This document shows, one piece after another, positions 1-13,180 of a stretch of 64,000 nucleotides of DNA (position 1 is its first letter; the number at the start of each line of letters is the position of its first letter). Location: contig NC_084468.1 in NCBI RefSeq assembly GCF_027409185.1, positions 103,788,001 to 103,852,000 on the forward strand, read 5' to 3'. Below the pieces are notes generated by a model that saw only the letters and a list, made by a program, of their open reading frames with translations, had not been told where the DNA came from and did no database searches. This stretch comes from Cynocephalus volans (lineage: Eukaryota > Chordata > Mammalia > Dermoptera > Cynocephalidae). The position numbers and the translations under genes are program-made.

Positions 1-1135
1 GCAGAGGGAAAGACAGAAACCAGGCTTTCCTTCTCTATGAAAAACCACTAACATTGGAGGTTTCCTCATCTCCCTTGATGGATTGGAGCCTTAATTATCT
101 GTCTAAAGTCATTAGACTTTTAAAGAAATAGTTTGCCTTTTCTCACGTACTACTCTATTAATATTATCATTACTAATATTGATCATAATAAAAAGACAAT
201 GAAATTACCTATATTCTTTGTTATTTAACCTTCTCTAATCTGGTCATAATTTTTTGACATTATTAAAATAGAGTGGTATAAAATATCAACATATTAAAAG
301 ATTAATAAAACTATTACATCTTTTAGTTAGGCATCTAATTGATATTTTAACGTAATATATATAGTAAAAGGCTTTCTATGAAAATTATAACTTTTCACAT
401 AAACATAATAAAATTTACAAAATCATCTTTCTGAGCAAAAAAAAAAAACCACATTGAGATTTAAATGATAAAATATGCATGGTGTGATTGTGTGATTTTA
501 TCTCAATTTTTCTAGTAAGCATGTAAAAATGCAGAACAAGTAATTGTAATGTCACTGTGGTAAAAGTGCAGCTGCATTTTTTTTTTTACCACAGTGACAT
601 CACAGTGACATTACAATCACTTGGTCTGTTGAAATTACAATAAAAAAGAAGCCTTTTTTCTCCATCTATAAATGAACATTGTACAGTGGCAGTATATTTC
701 TTCAAGCTACTGAGAATCAGCTTGTTGCAACAGAGATTTAGGTTTCTATCTAGTGAGATTTAGCTAGTGTGATCATGAGGGCACAAGGAAAATTTTCAGA
801 GAAACAGTTTTAAATAGATAATGTGAATTTAGTTAAGAGGCAAAGACCACAAACATCAAAAGACAGGAGCTTGTACTGTGTTCGCACAGCACAGTGCTGA
901 AATGTTGTAGGAAATGGATAAACGCAATGTGAAATAATTCAACCCAGAGTGCCAAAACAGTACTCAAATTTCTCTCTTTAATTAAGAAAGGTATCAAATA
1001 GAATAATAAGAAATCACTTACTTTTAAGAAAAGCACTTACTATAAATACATAAATAAATAAATTCTAGTAGAGAAATCCCTGAGAACTATTCTAACCAGT
1101 GGCTTAAAAGTCTCCTTTTTGTTTTGTGCCATTTG
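1..1135. other. No gene seen
   Basis: AT-rich sequence. Apart from the compound inverted repeat at 543-617 and an oligo-A run near 440, I recognise nothing in it. Confidence 0.6.
543..617. repeat. Compound inverted repeat
   Basis: Left 543-559 pairs with 601-617 (17 bp). The overlapping left arm 551-565 pairs with 584-598 (15 bp), so the right arm is partly duplicated. The spacer contains the palindrome TGCAGCTGCA. Confidence 0.9.
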
Positions 1136-1360
1136 AATAATACAGTGCCCATCACTTGGTTATTACTGGCAATGATAACTGAACTTATATATTATTTCAT
1201 TTAATCAACCTGGAAATCTTTGCAAGACAGATATTTTACATGAGGACACTGAGGTTTGGCGAGATTAAATAATGTGCTACATCTTAACAGATGAAAGAAG
1301 GACTCAAACTAGGCTTCTGCAGGTGCCAAAGCACTTGCCCTTCACTGCTGCCCTGTGCTG
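1136..1360 (+). mobile_element. MIR SINE
   Basis: 'tttacatgaggacactgagg', 'tttggcgagattaaataatg', 'gactcaaactaggcttctgc' follow the MIR core and 3' part. Confidence 0.75.
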
Positions 1361-2568
1361 CCAGCCTGTATGCAGAGAAAATTTACAGCAGTGAGAGGGT
1401 CACGAGATTTCTGCTCATCTTCAAACAGATGTGTACAGTACTTTGTGAATTTACTAGTGAGAAACTAAATGGAAGCAAAAATATGAACAGACTAAGATTT
1501 TAAAAAACCAAACAAAGCCAACGGATTTCAGAGTCTGAGCTTTGTCTGGTTTCTTTCATTGGTGATGAAATATAGTTGAACTTACGAATCCCTCAGAAAA
1601 AAAAAAGGAGACATTTGTGGGGGGAAATATGCAAAACACGATAATCCTTCGGACTGTTGTTCTTATAAAAAATAGCCATCTCTCTCAGACAGCAACAACA
1701 TTAGTCGTGACATACATTCTTTTTAAAATACATCACTGAGTCCATTTAAAGTTCCAAAATGTGTTACTCTGTGCAGAAATAGAGCAACAGTTGCTATACC
1801 AAATTAAAGGGTCCCCTCAGATATGTCTTTTATTGACAGTATATTGGTACACAGGAACACTATGGCCTTTAAATAAAGTGCTATATTCTCAACCTAGAGG
1901 ATTTGGTGAGAAATAACTTCTGAAATTGATGTTGTGCCAAAACAAATGGCTTTCTAGTTGATGTTTATTGATATTTTAATTTTTCCTTTATGCTCTGTCT
2001 GTATTCTATTCTGCAATTTGTCACATTCCTGCAATTATTTGTTTACATCTCTCTCTCTTACTAAACTGTGAACCACTGGAGGCAGGGCTTTGTGTGTGAT
2101 CTTTCTTTGTATACCTAGAATATAAAAATAATCCATGAGTTTATAGTGATATTTTAAAAAGAAGAAGAAAAAGGAGAGGAAGAGAAGCTACTCTTTAGAG
2201 AAGAATGTCAGGTAATGAATGTAGAAGGAGTAATAGAATCAGTAAATCATCATTTTCCAACCACCAATGTAATAACATTCCGGAAAGGATTATCAATAGA
2301 CGCTGAAACCATTGGGCAGTTAAAATACTATTGACGAACAGGATATTCACAGTCTCAAAGAATCAACAACACTCATTCATTATAAATTATCAAGAAAAAA
2401 ATACTCCCTTTACAATCTGGCAGACACAACCTTAACACCAAATGATAAAAATTAATGTCAGCAAAAACTGGACAGAATTCTTCTTCCTCTTCTGTTTTGC
2501 TGACAAAGCTTTCAGGTGTGCCAGGCAATGGAAAGCTCGGTGTGTCTGAAGCCAACTTTCTAACTGGA

Positions 2569-2630
2569 TTTCCCCCCCTTCTTCTTTCCTCTGTTTTCCT
2601 CCATTTTTTCTTCTTCCTTCTCCTTCATCA
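2569..2630. repeat. Polypyrimidine-rich tract
   Basis: About 60 bp almost entirely C/T on the + strand ('ccccccttcttctttcctct' onward). Overlapping frames here are low-complexity artefacts. Confidence 0.7.
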
Positions 2631-3536
2631 GGCTGAGATTTCAGGTAGCAAGGCCCAGGAATTTGGTCACATGCACAGAAGATTAAAAACAATGGGAGCA
2701 AGGAAAAAGGAATAATATGTACTAAATGTATAAAAGCAGTAATATGTAAAAGGAGTATTGATATGCCATGAAGGAGAAAATGCTGGAATAAATCCTGTGG
2801 TGTTGGAATTGGAGATATCTTATAAACTCACTGTTAATAAATGGATAGCTCAATATATAGATAAATATGGATATAGAGATAGATATAATGATAGAAACAG
2901 AAATAACTGTATGTGTGGCTGTATATACAAGTACAGCTGTATATCCATACATACACACACATATATTTCCTAGCTCAGTCCCATGAGAGGCCCGAGAGGT
3001 AAAGAAATCTCTTCAGCAATGAGCATACTTAGTGTCCAGATCTAGTTTTCCAGAAATAATTCTCTACTAAAAGGAACCAGGGGTCCTTAAAAGAATGGCT
3101 AATCCCCGGGCTGGAGCAGGAATGTCTTACTGGACCAGAGAATAAGTAAAGGGCAAAGAATACTGGAGACATATCAAAAAAAACCACAGGAACCAGTCTA
3201 AAGGGGCTTCTCTGGCCAACTGAAACAATTTGAGCAGCAAAATAAGTGAGGTGAGGTCTGACTTAGTTTTCCTAAGAAGCTGGTGTATGATGATAGACAA
3301 CTCTAAGAAGACCAGACCATTGCTGTCTTCCTCAAGTAGCTCTGGAAGACCTTCAGCCTCTTCAGCCCAAAGAGGTCTCCCCAACAGCCAAAAGAGCTGG
3401 AGATATGCTTGGGGCAGAAAGGGGAACTAGAAGAGATAGCAGTGGGAAGTGAGACCAAAAACCAAACCAACAAACAAATCATGATGATAATGGATGAAAC
3501 TTTGAGTAAAGAAGGAATCCATGAGTCCATAATGAT

Positions 3537-3563
3537 ATTAATTAATTAATTAATTAATTAATT
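3537..3563. repeat. (AATT)n short tandem repeat
   Basis: Uninterrupted ATTA/AATT tetranucleotide tract. Confidence 0.9.
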
Positions 3564-4614
3564 GGCAAGAAGTGTAATTTTTTGTAGAATGCCACAATCT
3601 AGAAGGACTTGCCAATTGGCAATCACTATAGCAACAATTGACTAGGCAAGAATAATCAAAAGATGGTTAAACTGATGGGTGAAAGTATAAAGAGGAATAA
3701 GATATTTATATAGTCTCAGGCTATTTTGTAATTACTTATTAATCAATAAGAGCAAAATACTTATTAATTTTAAAGTAGAGAATACTGGAGGACACCATCT
3801 TAACCAAGTTTTTTAAAGTTAACATCATTAGATAAAGGACAAGTTGATATCTTTTGGGTCTTGATATGATGCACTGAGGAGACCACAACATCACTTACGT
3901 GGTATTTCTGTCAAAAAATGAACAAATAGTGAGAAAACATCAGACAAAAGCAAATTGAGGGACTTTCTACAAAGTAATTTTTAAAAAGCAACAAGAGCAT
4001 GAGAGAGAAAGACAGACTAAGGAAATGTTTCAGACTGAAGGGATCTAAAAACATGTCAATTAAACATATCACATGATACTGGATTAGATACTGGACTATA
4101 ATGGACATTATTGGGACAACTGGTAGAATTTGAATGGGGCCTGTGGATTAGATGGTAATACTGAAACAATGCTAATTTCCTGATTTTGATGGTTGTAGTG
4201 TGGCTATGTGGAGCAGTATCCTTGTATCTATGAAACACATGCTGAAATACTAAGGGGAAATGGGTATCATGTCTGCAAGTTGCTCTCAAATTGTTTAGAA
4301 ATGTTAGCAATCAGAGAATCTGGGTGATGGGTATATGGGAGTTTTGTGTACATTTTGGAAACTTTTAGGTAAATTGCCAATAATTCTGATTTTTACAAAA
4401 TACAAAGTTAAAAACATAATAAAAACAAAGGGAAAATTTTTTGTTGGGGATGTTGAAACACTTATCCATGTAATTTATGAGTTAAAGAAGTAGCCATAAT
4501 ATAAGTTGACATTTAAAACTGAATGAAAATGAATTTACTTATCCATCATAGCTATGACGTTAGTTGGAAGGAATTATAAAACTTTAAATACTTATATTGG
4601 AAAATAAGAATATA

Positions 4615-5091
4615 TGCCATTTGTGACAACATGGATGAACCTGGAGGACATTATCTTAAGCGAAATAAGCCAGACACAGAAAGACGAATACCACATGGTT
4701 GCACATGTGAAATCTAAAAAAGTTGATCTCATAGAAGCAGAGAGTAGAATGGTGGTTACCAGAGGCTGGAGGTGAAAGGAAGGGGGAGATATTGGTGAAA
4801 GTATACAAAATTTGAGTTAGATGGGAGACATAAGTTCAAGAGATCTATTATACATCATGGTGACTGCAGTTAATAACAATGTAGGTGTACAGTATATTTG
4901 AAATTTGCTAAGAGTAAATTTTACATGTTCTTACCACAAAAAAATAAATATGTGAGGTAACATGTATGTTAAATAGCTTTGTTTAGCCAGTTCACAATGT
5001 GAAACGTTGTACAGAACATCATGTTTTACAATGTAAATATATATAATTTTTAGCTGTCAAATCATATTAATAAATGAATTTTTTTAAAAAA
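4615..5091 (+). mobile_element. 5'-truncated L1 3' end with 15-bp perfect duplication
   Basis: Sense L1 3' UTR ('gcgaaataagccagacacag', 'ggtggttaccagaggctgga') ending in an A/T-rich tail. GAAAATAAGAATATA flanks at 4600-4614 and 5092-5106 are identical. Confidence 0.9.
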
Positions 5092-5924
5092 GAAAATAAG
5101 AATATAATTATAATGGGACAAGCATATTATGTGCCTCCTAAAGTGGTGCATTTGAGAAAGACATTATATCATCTTTCTAATATTTTTGTCAAAAATATTT
5201 CAACTAATTCTAACCATGAGGAAACAATGAGACAAAATAAAAGTGTGGGACATTCTACAAAACACCTGGCTGGAATGCTTCAAAAATATCAATGTTATAA
5301 AGGTCAAAGAAAAAAAAACAGAATACTCCTAGAATAAAAGGGGTTAGAGAAACCCACCATCTAAATGCAATGCCTAATCCTTGTTTGGGTCCTGGAGTAT
5401 TAAAAAAAAAAAAAAAACCAAAACGCCTGTAACATTATCATTTAGATTGAACATAGTGCAATAATACTATATACTAGCATATATCTAATTGTGATAATGA
5501 CATAATGATATTATGTTTATATAGAAGAATATTTTTATTCTGGAGGGTGACGTGCCATGACATCAGCAATATTTACATAAGTGATAGAAAGAGATAGATA
5601 ATAAATGTGGCTGGAGAATCTAGGGGATGAGTACTCTGACAGTCGGATGTTCATTGTGTTGTGTGAGGATTCATCAACGTTTTTGAAGGTTTGAAATTTA
5701 AGAAACATTTGTTAAGGACTATGAGCTGGGAACACAAAGATTGATAAATAAGTCTTCCTTCCCCAGGGAAATCCTAGTTTTATGGAAGAAATGGTATGAT
5801 CGAGTTACTGTAGTAAATGCTAACAGGTGCTTAAATACATATGCAAAAAAACTAAAATACACAGAGAGTGGGGAGAGAATTTTGTTAATAAAATTATTAT
5901 CAGTATAGAAAATATTTAAAATAA

Positions 5925-6330
5925 AGAAAAACTTAGAAAATTAAAATTCTTATATGCCTGATCCAGAGATAATTTGTTAACATTTTGTTGATTTGATTTT
6001 CTTTCATTCCTTTTTCTGTGCAATATGTGTGTGTGTATGTTCTTTCCTTCCTTTCTCTTTCTGCCTCTCTCTTTCTCTCTCTTGATGTTGTTCTTGCTCT
6101 TGCTCTCATTCTTACCAGGGAAGGATGAGAGTACTAAATTGAAGTCACATTGTGTTTTCAGTTTCATACTCTGACTTTTTCACTCACCATATCATTGTAT
6201 TTTCCTTGCCATTAAAATTTCTTTGAAACTTCCATTTTAATGGCTTCATAGTAGTTGATTATATTCCCTCATCACTGAAGATGCTGACCATTTCAAAATA
6301 TTCTGTACTATAAATTATTATAATAAGGAA
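5925..6330 (-). mobile_element. Ancient L1-like remnant
   Basis: 'ctttcattcctttttctgtg', then CT-rich sequence, 'ttaatggcttcatagtagtt' and 'tattctgtactataaattat' resemble antisense ancient L1 3' sequence. Includes a C/T-rich tract at 6040-6105. Confidence 0.4.
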
Positions 6331-6360
6331 ATGATTCAGAAGAAAAAGGGTCTGAGGTCT

Positions 6361-6449
6361 GGCCCGTTAGCTCACTCTATAGAGCCTAGTGCTTATAACA
6401 CCAAGACCAAGGGTTCAAATCCCCTTACTGGCAAGCTGTCAGAAAAAAA
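6361..6449 (+). mobile_element. tRNA-Ile-derived SINE (CYN-like)
   Basis: 'ggcccgttagctcactctat', 'cttataacaccaagaccaag', 'ggttcaaatccccttactgg' and a short A-tail. Diverged monomer; the B box is well preserved. Confidence 0.85.
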
Positions 6450-7090
6450 GGCTGGGGGGTCTGGATGGCAAAAGAAAATTCTGGTGATAATATGAAAGTA
6501 AGTTAATTTTTGATATATTCTTTTTGATATATTTCATTCACTTTTTTATAACATGAGATGCTACCCATTATCTAATTTTCAGTTAGTTTCTAATGCTGTT
6601 ATATACCTAAACGATTTTACTGTATTAGCTACTAGTGGTATTTTATATTGAAAAAACAATGTAACAACACAAGGTTATATATTAATATTAAATATTTGTG
6701 ACAGATGTAAAATTATAATTCTTCATTTGATTTTTCAACTTCTGAAAGGAAATTTCAATCTAAAATGCATTTCAAAGAAAACATTTTATTATATTAAAAA
6801 TAATTTTCTTTATTTAGTATTCTTCTCCCTCAAACCTTCCCTCCAAACTTCTCTACTATGGATTTCATTTTCTCTTGAAATGGAAATGACGTTGTGCATT
6901 TATGTAAGTATATCTGAAAGATAAATTACCTAATAGATTAACAATTAAAGATAATTTTTCACCCCTCTTGAGAAAAAATACAGGGTTGTTTGGAAAATTT
7001 TAGAGGGGAACGGCACTTTCATACACCATTTACGGGGAGTGTAATTGGTAAAACTTTTTTGTAGGATAATATAGTAATACCCATTAAAAT

Positions 7091-7149
7091 CTTATTTATT
7101 TATTTATTTATTTATTGACAGCTGGCCGGTACAGGGATCTGAACCCTTG
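7091..7149 (-). mobile_element. 5'-truncated tRNA-Ile SINE with (TTTA)n tail
   Basis: A (TTTA)n tract (7091-7117), which is the A-rich tail on the other strand, then 'gacagctggccggtacaggg' and 'atctgaaccctt', the SINE 3' third. Confidence 0.8.
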
Positions 7150-8989
7150 AAAATTTTAAATGTGTATAACCATGTTCTTATTCTTATTTTAAGGGTTTTA
7201 AAACATATATGGACAACTTTTAATTGTCCTTGGGAGACAGAGAATAACATGGGTAATGGAAAGATTAAAGCCCATTTACAGTCAATTTATGCACCCGCTT
7301 CAATCCTCTCTTTCATTAAAGATTTTATTAAATTTCCTAAGAAACAGCAAAATGATAGGCAATATGATACCCTGTTTTATTCTATCCCCAAACTACTCTT
7401 GGCAGACATGGTAATGATTAGTGAAATAGCTAAAGAGTCAGCTATAGTGAGACAGAGTAGAGGCAAAATGCTTGTACAATTCCCAGACAGGACAATCAGC
7501 CACTAAATAATTAAGGTTTGACTATGCAGTAGATATAAATTATGCCTAACAAATCCCTTCTGCTCAGCCCTTTCATTATATCATGAAAAATGGATCATAT
7601 AGAGTAAGTCTTTCCACAAATGGTTCACAGTAGAGGATGTGCTAGAGTTTCAATGGGGATTCTAAATGAATTAAATGGTGTAAGTAAAAAGAAGAGAAAA
7701 AAGGTAATTAGAAAGATGCTAAATGGTTGGCCAATACTAAAGTCCCTAATACCTCTTCAGAGACTCCCTTTATGTTATCTTTACTCCTATTTAAAAAAGG
7801 GCAACAAATCAAATGGATTAACTACATCCACAGAAGGCATTTTACAATCATACAAGTGTACCTAAATGGCAACTTAAGAGGAAATAAATCAAAGCTTTTA
7901 ACTTCATACAGTCACAACCCACAATTTTCTTAATGATCAGAGTGCCCTATTGGGTCTTTACAGCGAGCCTTTCCCATTTTCAATCTCTGAAGATATAAAA
8001 TGTTTTCTTCTTCATGGAACAGTAACAATTTTCCAAATACACTAATATACTTCCTAAAATTTTTACTCTAAATATACGAAAAATATTTTTGCATGTGTGT
8101 GTGTGTGTGCATGTCTGAGGAGAGGTGGAACAAGTTCAGTGATGGGTCAAGAAGTTGAGAATGTGAAGTTACCTCACTTTCTATGATCTACTTCTTCTAA
8201 TGTATGACAGTTGTTTACACTCAAGATCCCAAAACTTTGTGAAGAAATCAGTATTTTTTTTTATGTTATTCTCTTTTCTGGATTTATGTCTTATGTTTAA
8301 ATGTAATTACCAATTATTTTATAAATACCATATGCTCTAAAAATATTTTTTTCTTCTTAAGCTATTATGTATTTTAATTTATGATTTTATTTTTTATTTT
8401 TAAATGGGATACCTTGATTTAAAGTGTTACGCACTTTTGGAATGTAATCAGTCACATCCAAATAATGAGTAGGAGGAAGATTATTGATAACATTCAGCAT
8501 AAACAATGAGGTTGACTTATAGATTTTAGACACTTGTTTGACTCCTAATTAAATACAGCAGTTCTAAATTTACCAACTTAATTATTTACCCTTTTAACGA
8601 ATTTCCTTTTACTTTACCGGATCTAGTTTTATTATTATTTTTTAAACTGGTCGTTGCTATCTTATCTTTCCTTTCCGATTGACAGACTCAACATAAAATC
8701 CAACAAACATTTAATGAAAGTCAATTACTCATCTTGCCTATGGTAGGAGAAACTCCACATAGTTCAGCTCTGGAAACTCCATTATAACATGGAAATCTGT
8801 AAAGGAGATTACATGCTGAAATTGGTGAATACAGTATCATAAGCGGATTACTAATGACTCATTAAAGATTTGGCACTTAAAAAGTACAGAAAAAAGTATT
8901 ATGAATATCTAACTTTTACAAAGTTTATCTCAAACCAGTAAAATTGGGCTCTAAATTATGAGAATTATAAATTTGATTGCTGGAAGAGA
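7150..8989. other. No gene supported
   Basis: A 119-codon + frame (7147-7506) starts inside a SINE remnant and has no recognised motif. The remainder is AT-rich, with a short (TG)n near 8095. 6960-7085, just before, resembles a sense L1 3' remnant. Confidence 0.5.
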
Positions 8990-9163
8990 ATTTTTCTACT
9001 AATCTGATTCAATCCCCCCATTTTACAAATGAGAAAATTAAGGTGCAAACAAGTTAAATGATTCTTTTCAAGTTTATACAATTATTTTATAACAAAGATG
9101 GGCTAGAAACCAAGATAGACTCCCAGTCTGTTGCTCATTTTAGTGCCACATACTAACTTCCTT
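8990..9163 (+). mobile_element. MIR SINE
   Basis: 'ttttacaaatgagaaaatta', 'aggtgcaaacaagttaaatg', 'ctagaaaccaagatagactc', 'ccagtctgttgctcatttta': a diverged MIR. Confidence 0.65.
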
Positions 9164-9462
9164 ATATAAGTAATATATAATTGTATCCCCAAAATCCATT
9201 AGGCTCAAAAATAAATGGAAGTATAAATAAGTAGATGCTGATATATTATAAAGATACCCTATAACACATGATTATTTACCTAGTTAACCCCAATATGTTA
9301 TAAAGTATATCGATAGCATTGATTTTGGTTACCACCATCTTAAAATTTAAAACTACTTTATGAATTTTTCCTCTCTCAGTAATCTAGGACCAAGATGTAA
9401 TAAATTTTTCAATCAATCATTCTTTTTCACAATAATAGTCTTTGCAACATCTTAAAGGAGTC

Positions 9463-9895
9463 AACAAATAATATTTATTGAGCATTTTTTTTATTGCTGG
9501 ACTGGGGACTGTTCTAGGCAGTTGAAATGCAGTGGTGAAACAAAACAAAGAGGCTCTGTTCTTATAGAGTTTGCATTCTAATATGTGTGCATGCACATGT
9601 ATGTGTGTGTGCGTGTGTATGTGTGTGCATGTGTGTGGTAGCGTTGGGGCAAACAAACAACTATAAATAAGAAAATATCACAGATTAATAAGGGATGTAG
9701 AGAATAAAGAGTGATGTAACAGAGAATAACAGTAAGCTTCTTTAGAGTGGGCAATAAAGGTTTCCTGACTAATAAAAGAATAAAATAAAAAGAAATAAAA
9801 GAAAAAATGAGCTAGCCAGAAAGTACCTGGTGAGGAGCATCCAAGCAAAGAAAACAAATGTAAAGGGCTTAAGTTAGGAGTATGTTTTCTCACTC
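9463..9895 (-). mobile_element. L2 LINE 3' remnant with internal TG-rich tract
   Basis: 'atatttattgagcatttttt', 'actggggactgttctaggca', 'tcttatagagtttgcattct' are antisense L2 3' end. A TG/CA-rich stretch lies at 9583-9635. 'aaagtacctggtgaggagca' and 'aacaaatgtaaagggcttaa' continue L2. Confidence 0.65.
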
Positions 9896-9944
9896 AAGAA
9901 ACAGTGAAAGAAAGAAATAATAATGATTAGAACAGAGATAAATA

Positions 9945-10735
9945 AAGTAGAGAATAGAAAAGCAACAGAGAAAATCAATGAAACCAAAAGTTGGTTCTTC
10001 AAAAAGATTAACAAAACGATAAAACTTCTCTGGATTGACAAAGAGAGAGAGAGAGATTTAATTTACTAAAATCAGACATGAAAGTGGGGATGTATCAATT
10101 CTACAGAAATAAAAAGGATTATAAGAGAATGGAACACAAAGACTGAAACACAGAGAAATAGAAAATCTGAATAGACTCATAATTAGTAAGGAGATTGAAT
10201 TGGTAAGCAAAAACCTCACAACACAGAATAGCCCTGGACATGATATCTTCACTGGCGAATTCTACCAAACATTCGAAGAATTACCACCAATCCTTCTCCA
10301 GCTCTTCCAAAAAATTGAGTAGGAAACATTTTCCAACTTATTTTATGATGCCAGCATTGCCCTGATACCAAGGACTGACAGAAACACAGGAAAAGTACAC
10401 ACCAATATCTCTTATGAACATTGATTTAAATAGTCTCAACAAAATACTAGCAAACAGAAATCACAGCATATTAAAAGGATTATACACCATAACCAAGTGG
10501 AATTATTCCCAGAACGCAGGGATGGTTCAACATTTGAAAATCAATTAATGTAATACACCACATTAGCAGAATGAAGGAAAAAACCCACATGATAATCTCA
10601 ACTGATACAGAAAAAGCATTTGACAAAATTCAATACCCTTTCATGAAAAAACATAAGATAAACTAGAAATAGAAACAACTGCAACTTAAAAACCATATGT
10701 AAAACATAATACTTCATCTAATATTCAGTGGTTGC
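9945..10735 (+). mobile_element. L1 ORF2 fragment (RT region)
   Basis: Sense L1: 'aaaccaaaagttggttcttc', 'ggcgaattctaccaaacatt', 'ctgataccaaggactgacag', 'gggatggttcaacatttgaa', 'gaaaaagcatttgacaaaat'. Both ends are missing and frames are broken. Confidence 0.88.
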
Positions 10736-10959
10736 CTTTTCATAGGGGTAGTCTTGCACAACCTGTTAAAACAAAAAAATTTCCCAATGTTGTTCTACAT
10801 ATAATAAATAACAAACGATGGAGTAAAGTATGAGTTAAGTGCAAATAAAATCATAAAGAAGAAGCTCTGAGAGTATAGAGGAGAAAATGTTTAAATCCTG
10901 GCATGGGAATTAAGAAAAGTTATGTAGAGATGTAGCATTACTAGGGCTTAAATAGCTGT

Positions 10960-11060
10960 AAAATTGTTGAAAGCAGAGGTTTTATCTTTACATCCCTGGA
11001 AGCTTGATGAGTACCAGGTACACTGTCTATACTCAAGAAACTGGGTGAATAAAAGATGTT
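10960..11060 (+). mobile_element. L2 LINE 3' end
   Basis: 'agcagaggttttatctttac', 'atccctggaagc', 'accaggtacactgtctatac', 'tcaagaaactgggtgaataa': sense L2 3' end. Confidence 0.5.
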
Positions 11061-11469
11061 TCAGATATCAATAGACGGAAAGTACAGAAAAGACATTTTA
11101 GGCAGAGGATTCAGCATGAAAAGTAGCACAGTACTTTATGCATGGCATGTTTGGGAGCAGTGACTAGTCTACTATGTCCTTTGTGTGGAGGGATTCAGCA
11201 GATCAGCCTAGAAAGAGGCGGCCAGGATTCATATTGCAAGGCCTTAGAGGGCAGGAAAAGATACATTCAGTCACCCAGCACAAAGCTTAACATGTGGCAG
11301 GTACTTTAAAGAACTGTTAAGTCAATGAGTGAAGATTATGGAGGGCAACTTCAATATCTGGCAATATGTGACACTACAATCTTAAAAGGTATGACCTAAA
11401 ACCTTCCTACTATGAAACATTAAGCCATTCTGGATAAAATGTAATGAATATCCTTTAAATGCATTGGTG

Positions 11470-11505
11470 AGCTCAGAATAATAACAACAACAACAATAAT
11501 AATAA
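11470..11505. repeat. (AAC)n/(AAT)n short tandem repeat
   Basis: 'aacaacaacaacaataataa' followed by 'taaaa'. Confidence 0.8.
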
Positions 11506-12002
11506 AAACTTCAAGCTTCAAAAATGAAGGAATAAATTGCAAACCAGAGGGACAAATGCCTGCAATTTTGAAACTGCTGCCCTGAAGCCTTTGCCGGATT
11601 CAGCAATGAAAGGGCCTGAGTTTTACCACTCAGGTGGGATCATAAGACAAGAATTTGAGCAGGTGTTACAATTCCTCAGCAAATAGTAAATTAGTAAAAG
11701 CTACTCTGCCAGCTCATGAAAAATAAAACCTGCCACGTGAGGTCATAAGAACTCATGAAATGGAAATCTGAGGTTGTGGGAAGAAAGTGGGGAAAGGAAG
11801 CAATTCTCCCTTTTTGTCTTGTTCGTAGTCAGCTTGATTACAGGCCAACGTCATCAGAACAGCTTCAGTGTCATAACATACTGCTCCAAGGAAATGTGTC
11901 AAAATGTATTTAATAAATTTCTCAATTAAATAATCAAGAAACTACTTAGGTTACTTCCACTTCTTTGAGGTTAATAAAATGTCCACTTTTTAATAACTTT
12001 CC

Positions 12003-12435
12003 CCTTTCTTTTTTTTAAACATTTATTTGTACATATTTGTGGGGTATAGTGTGCTGTTTCAATACATGCACATACTGCATAATGATTCATCTAGGGCAGA
12101 TAGCATAGTTTTGTATGCATTAGTCCACCATCTTTTCCTCCCCCCAACCTTTTCTGGTAACCATGATTCTACTCTCCACTTCTATGAGAACCACTTTTTT
12201 CTTTTTAGATTCCATATATGAGTGAGACCACGCAGTGTTTGCTTTTCTGTGCCTGACTTACTTCACTTAACATGGTTTTCAGTTCCATCTATGTTGCTGC
12301 AAATGATAGGATGTCATGTTTTTAATAGCTCAGTAGTATTCTATTGTGTATGTATACCACAGTTTTTTCTATCCATTCATCCACTGATGGACATTTAGGT
12401 TGCTTCCATCTCTTGTCAGGATAAATAACACAGCA
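12003..12435 (-). mobile_element. L1 3' end fragment
   Basis: Oligo-T, 'tgtacatatttgtggggtat', 'tagattccatatatgagtga', 'ttccatctatgttgctgcaa', 'gctcagtagtattctattgt': the antisense L1 3' UTR and ORF2 tail. Confidence 0.85.
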
Positions 12436-12439
12436 ATGA

Positions 12440-12920
12440 ATGATTTTCTGTCAGTTAACTATCGCTGTATAACAAACCACCCCAAAATTGATTGGAATAA
12501 AACAACACACATTTAATTAACTCACAATTCTGTTGATCAGCTGGGTGGTTCATGTGACCTGGGCCAGACTCAACTGATCTTAACTGGGCACTAAGTGTGC
12601 GAGTCAGTGGTAGGTTGGGTAGACAGCTTTACTGATCTCTGTCACATCTCATCAGCTGAGTAAACTTATTTCTGACCCATGTGGTTGCTCCATTACCAGC
12701 AGGCTAAACCACTTGTTTCCAGGCACCTAAACAGGGTTCCAACAGCCAGCGCAGAAGTGTGCAAGGGCTCTTGAGGCTTAGCTTGGGAACTGGCTAGCAC
12801 AATCACTTTGTTTGCTTCCTGTTAGTTAAAGCTCATCACAAGTATGTACAACACTGATCAAAGAAAAGAGAGCTGCAAATTCACACGACAAAGAGTGTGG
12901 ATATAGGGGGATAAAAAGTT
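12440..12920 (-). mobile_element. MaLR/ERV LTR-like element, antisense
   Basis: 'gctgtataacaaaccacccc' with 'aattctgttgatcagctggg' matches a repeat commonly seen in mammals as the antisense end of an ERV LTR. Directly adjoins an L1 fragment. The family is not certain. Confidence 0.45.
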
Positions 12921-13180
12921 GTGGGTATTGTTTGCAATATATCACAGCCATCCTCACATTTGTAATATTTTTTTTCAGGCCACCCACCATATATTCATTC
13001 TATTTTCGCCAATAGTATTCCAATTTCTTTTTTGGGAAATACTTCTTCCCCAATGTATGTACTCTTGACAGGACTGTAAATTAAGGTATGATGTGCTATA
13101 TAATGTAAGGTAGGAGTGGCAGAGACTGCTAATTATCCCCAGCAGGCCAGAACCAGGGTAAGGCAAGCGAGGTGCTAAGG

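Larger units (their letters stand above)
1361..4599. other. No gene seen; possible L2 3' end near 2055-2150
   Basis: 'actgtgaaccactggaggca' with 'gggctttgtgtgtgatcttt' resembles an L2 3' end. A GATA/TATA-rich stretch lies at 2850-2960. Short overlapping frames on both strands show no family signature. Confidence 0.5.

Noticed and set aside
7147-7506. 119-codon + strand frame
   Set aside because: It begins inside a SINE remnant, has no recognised domain and no supporting exon signals or neighbours. A frame of this length can occur by chance in 64 kb.
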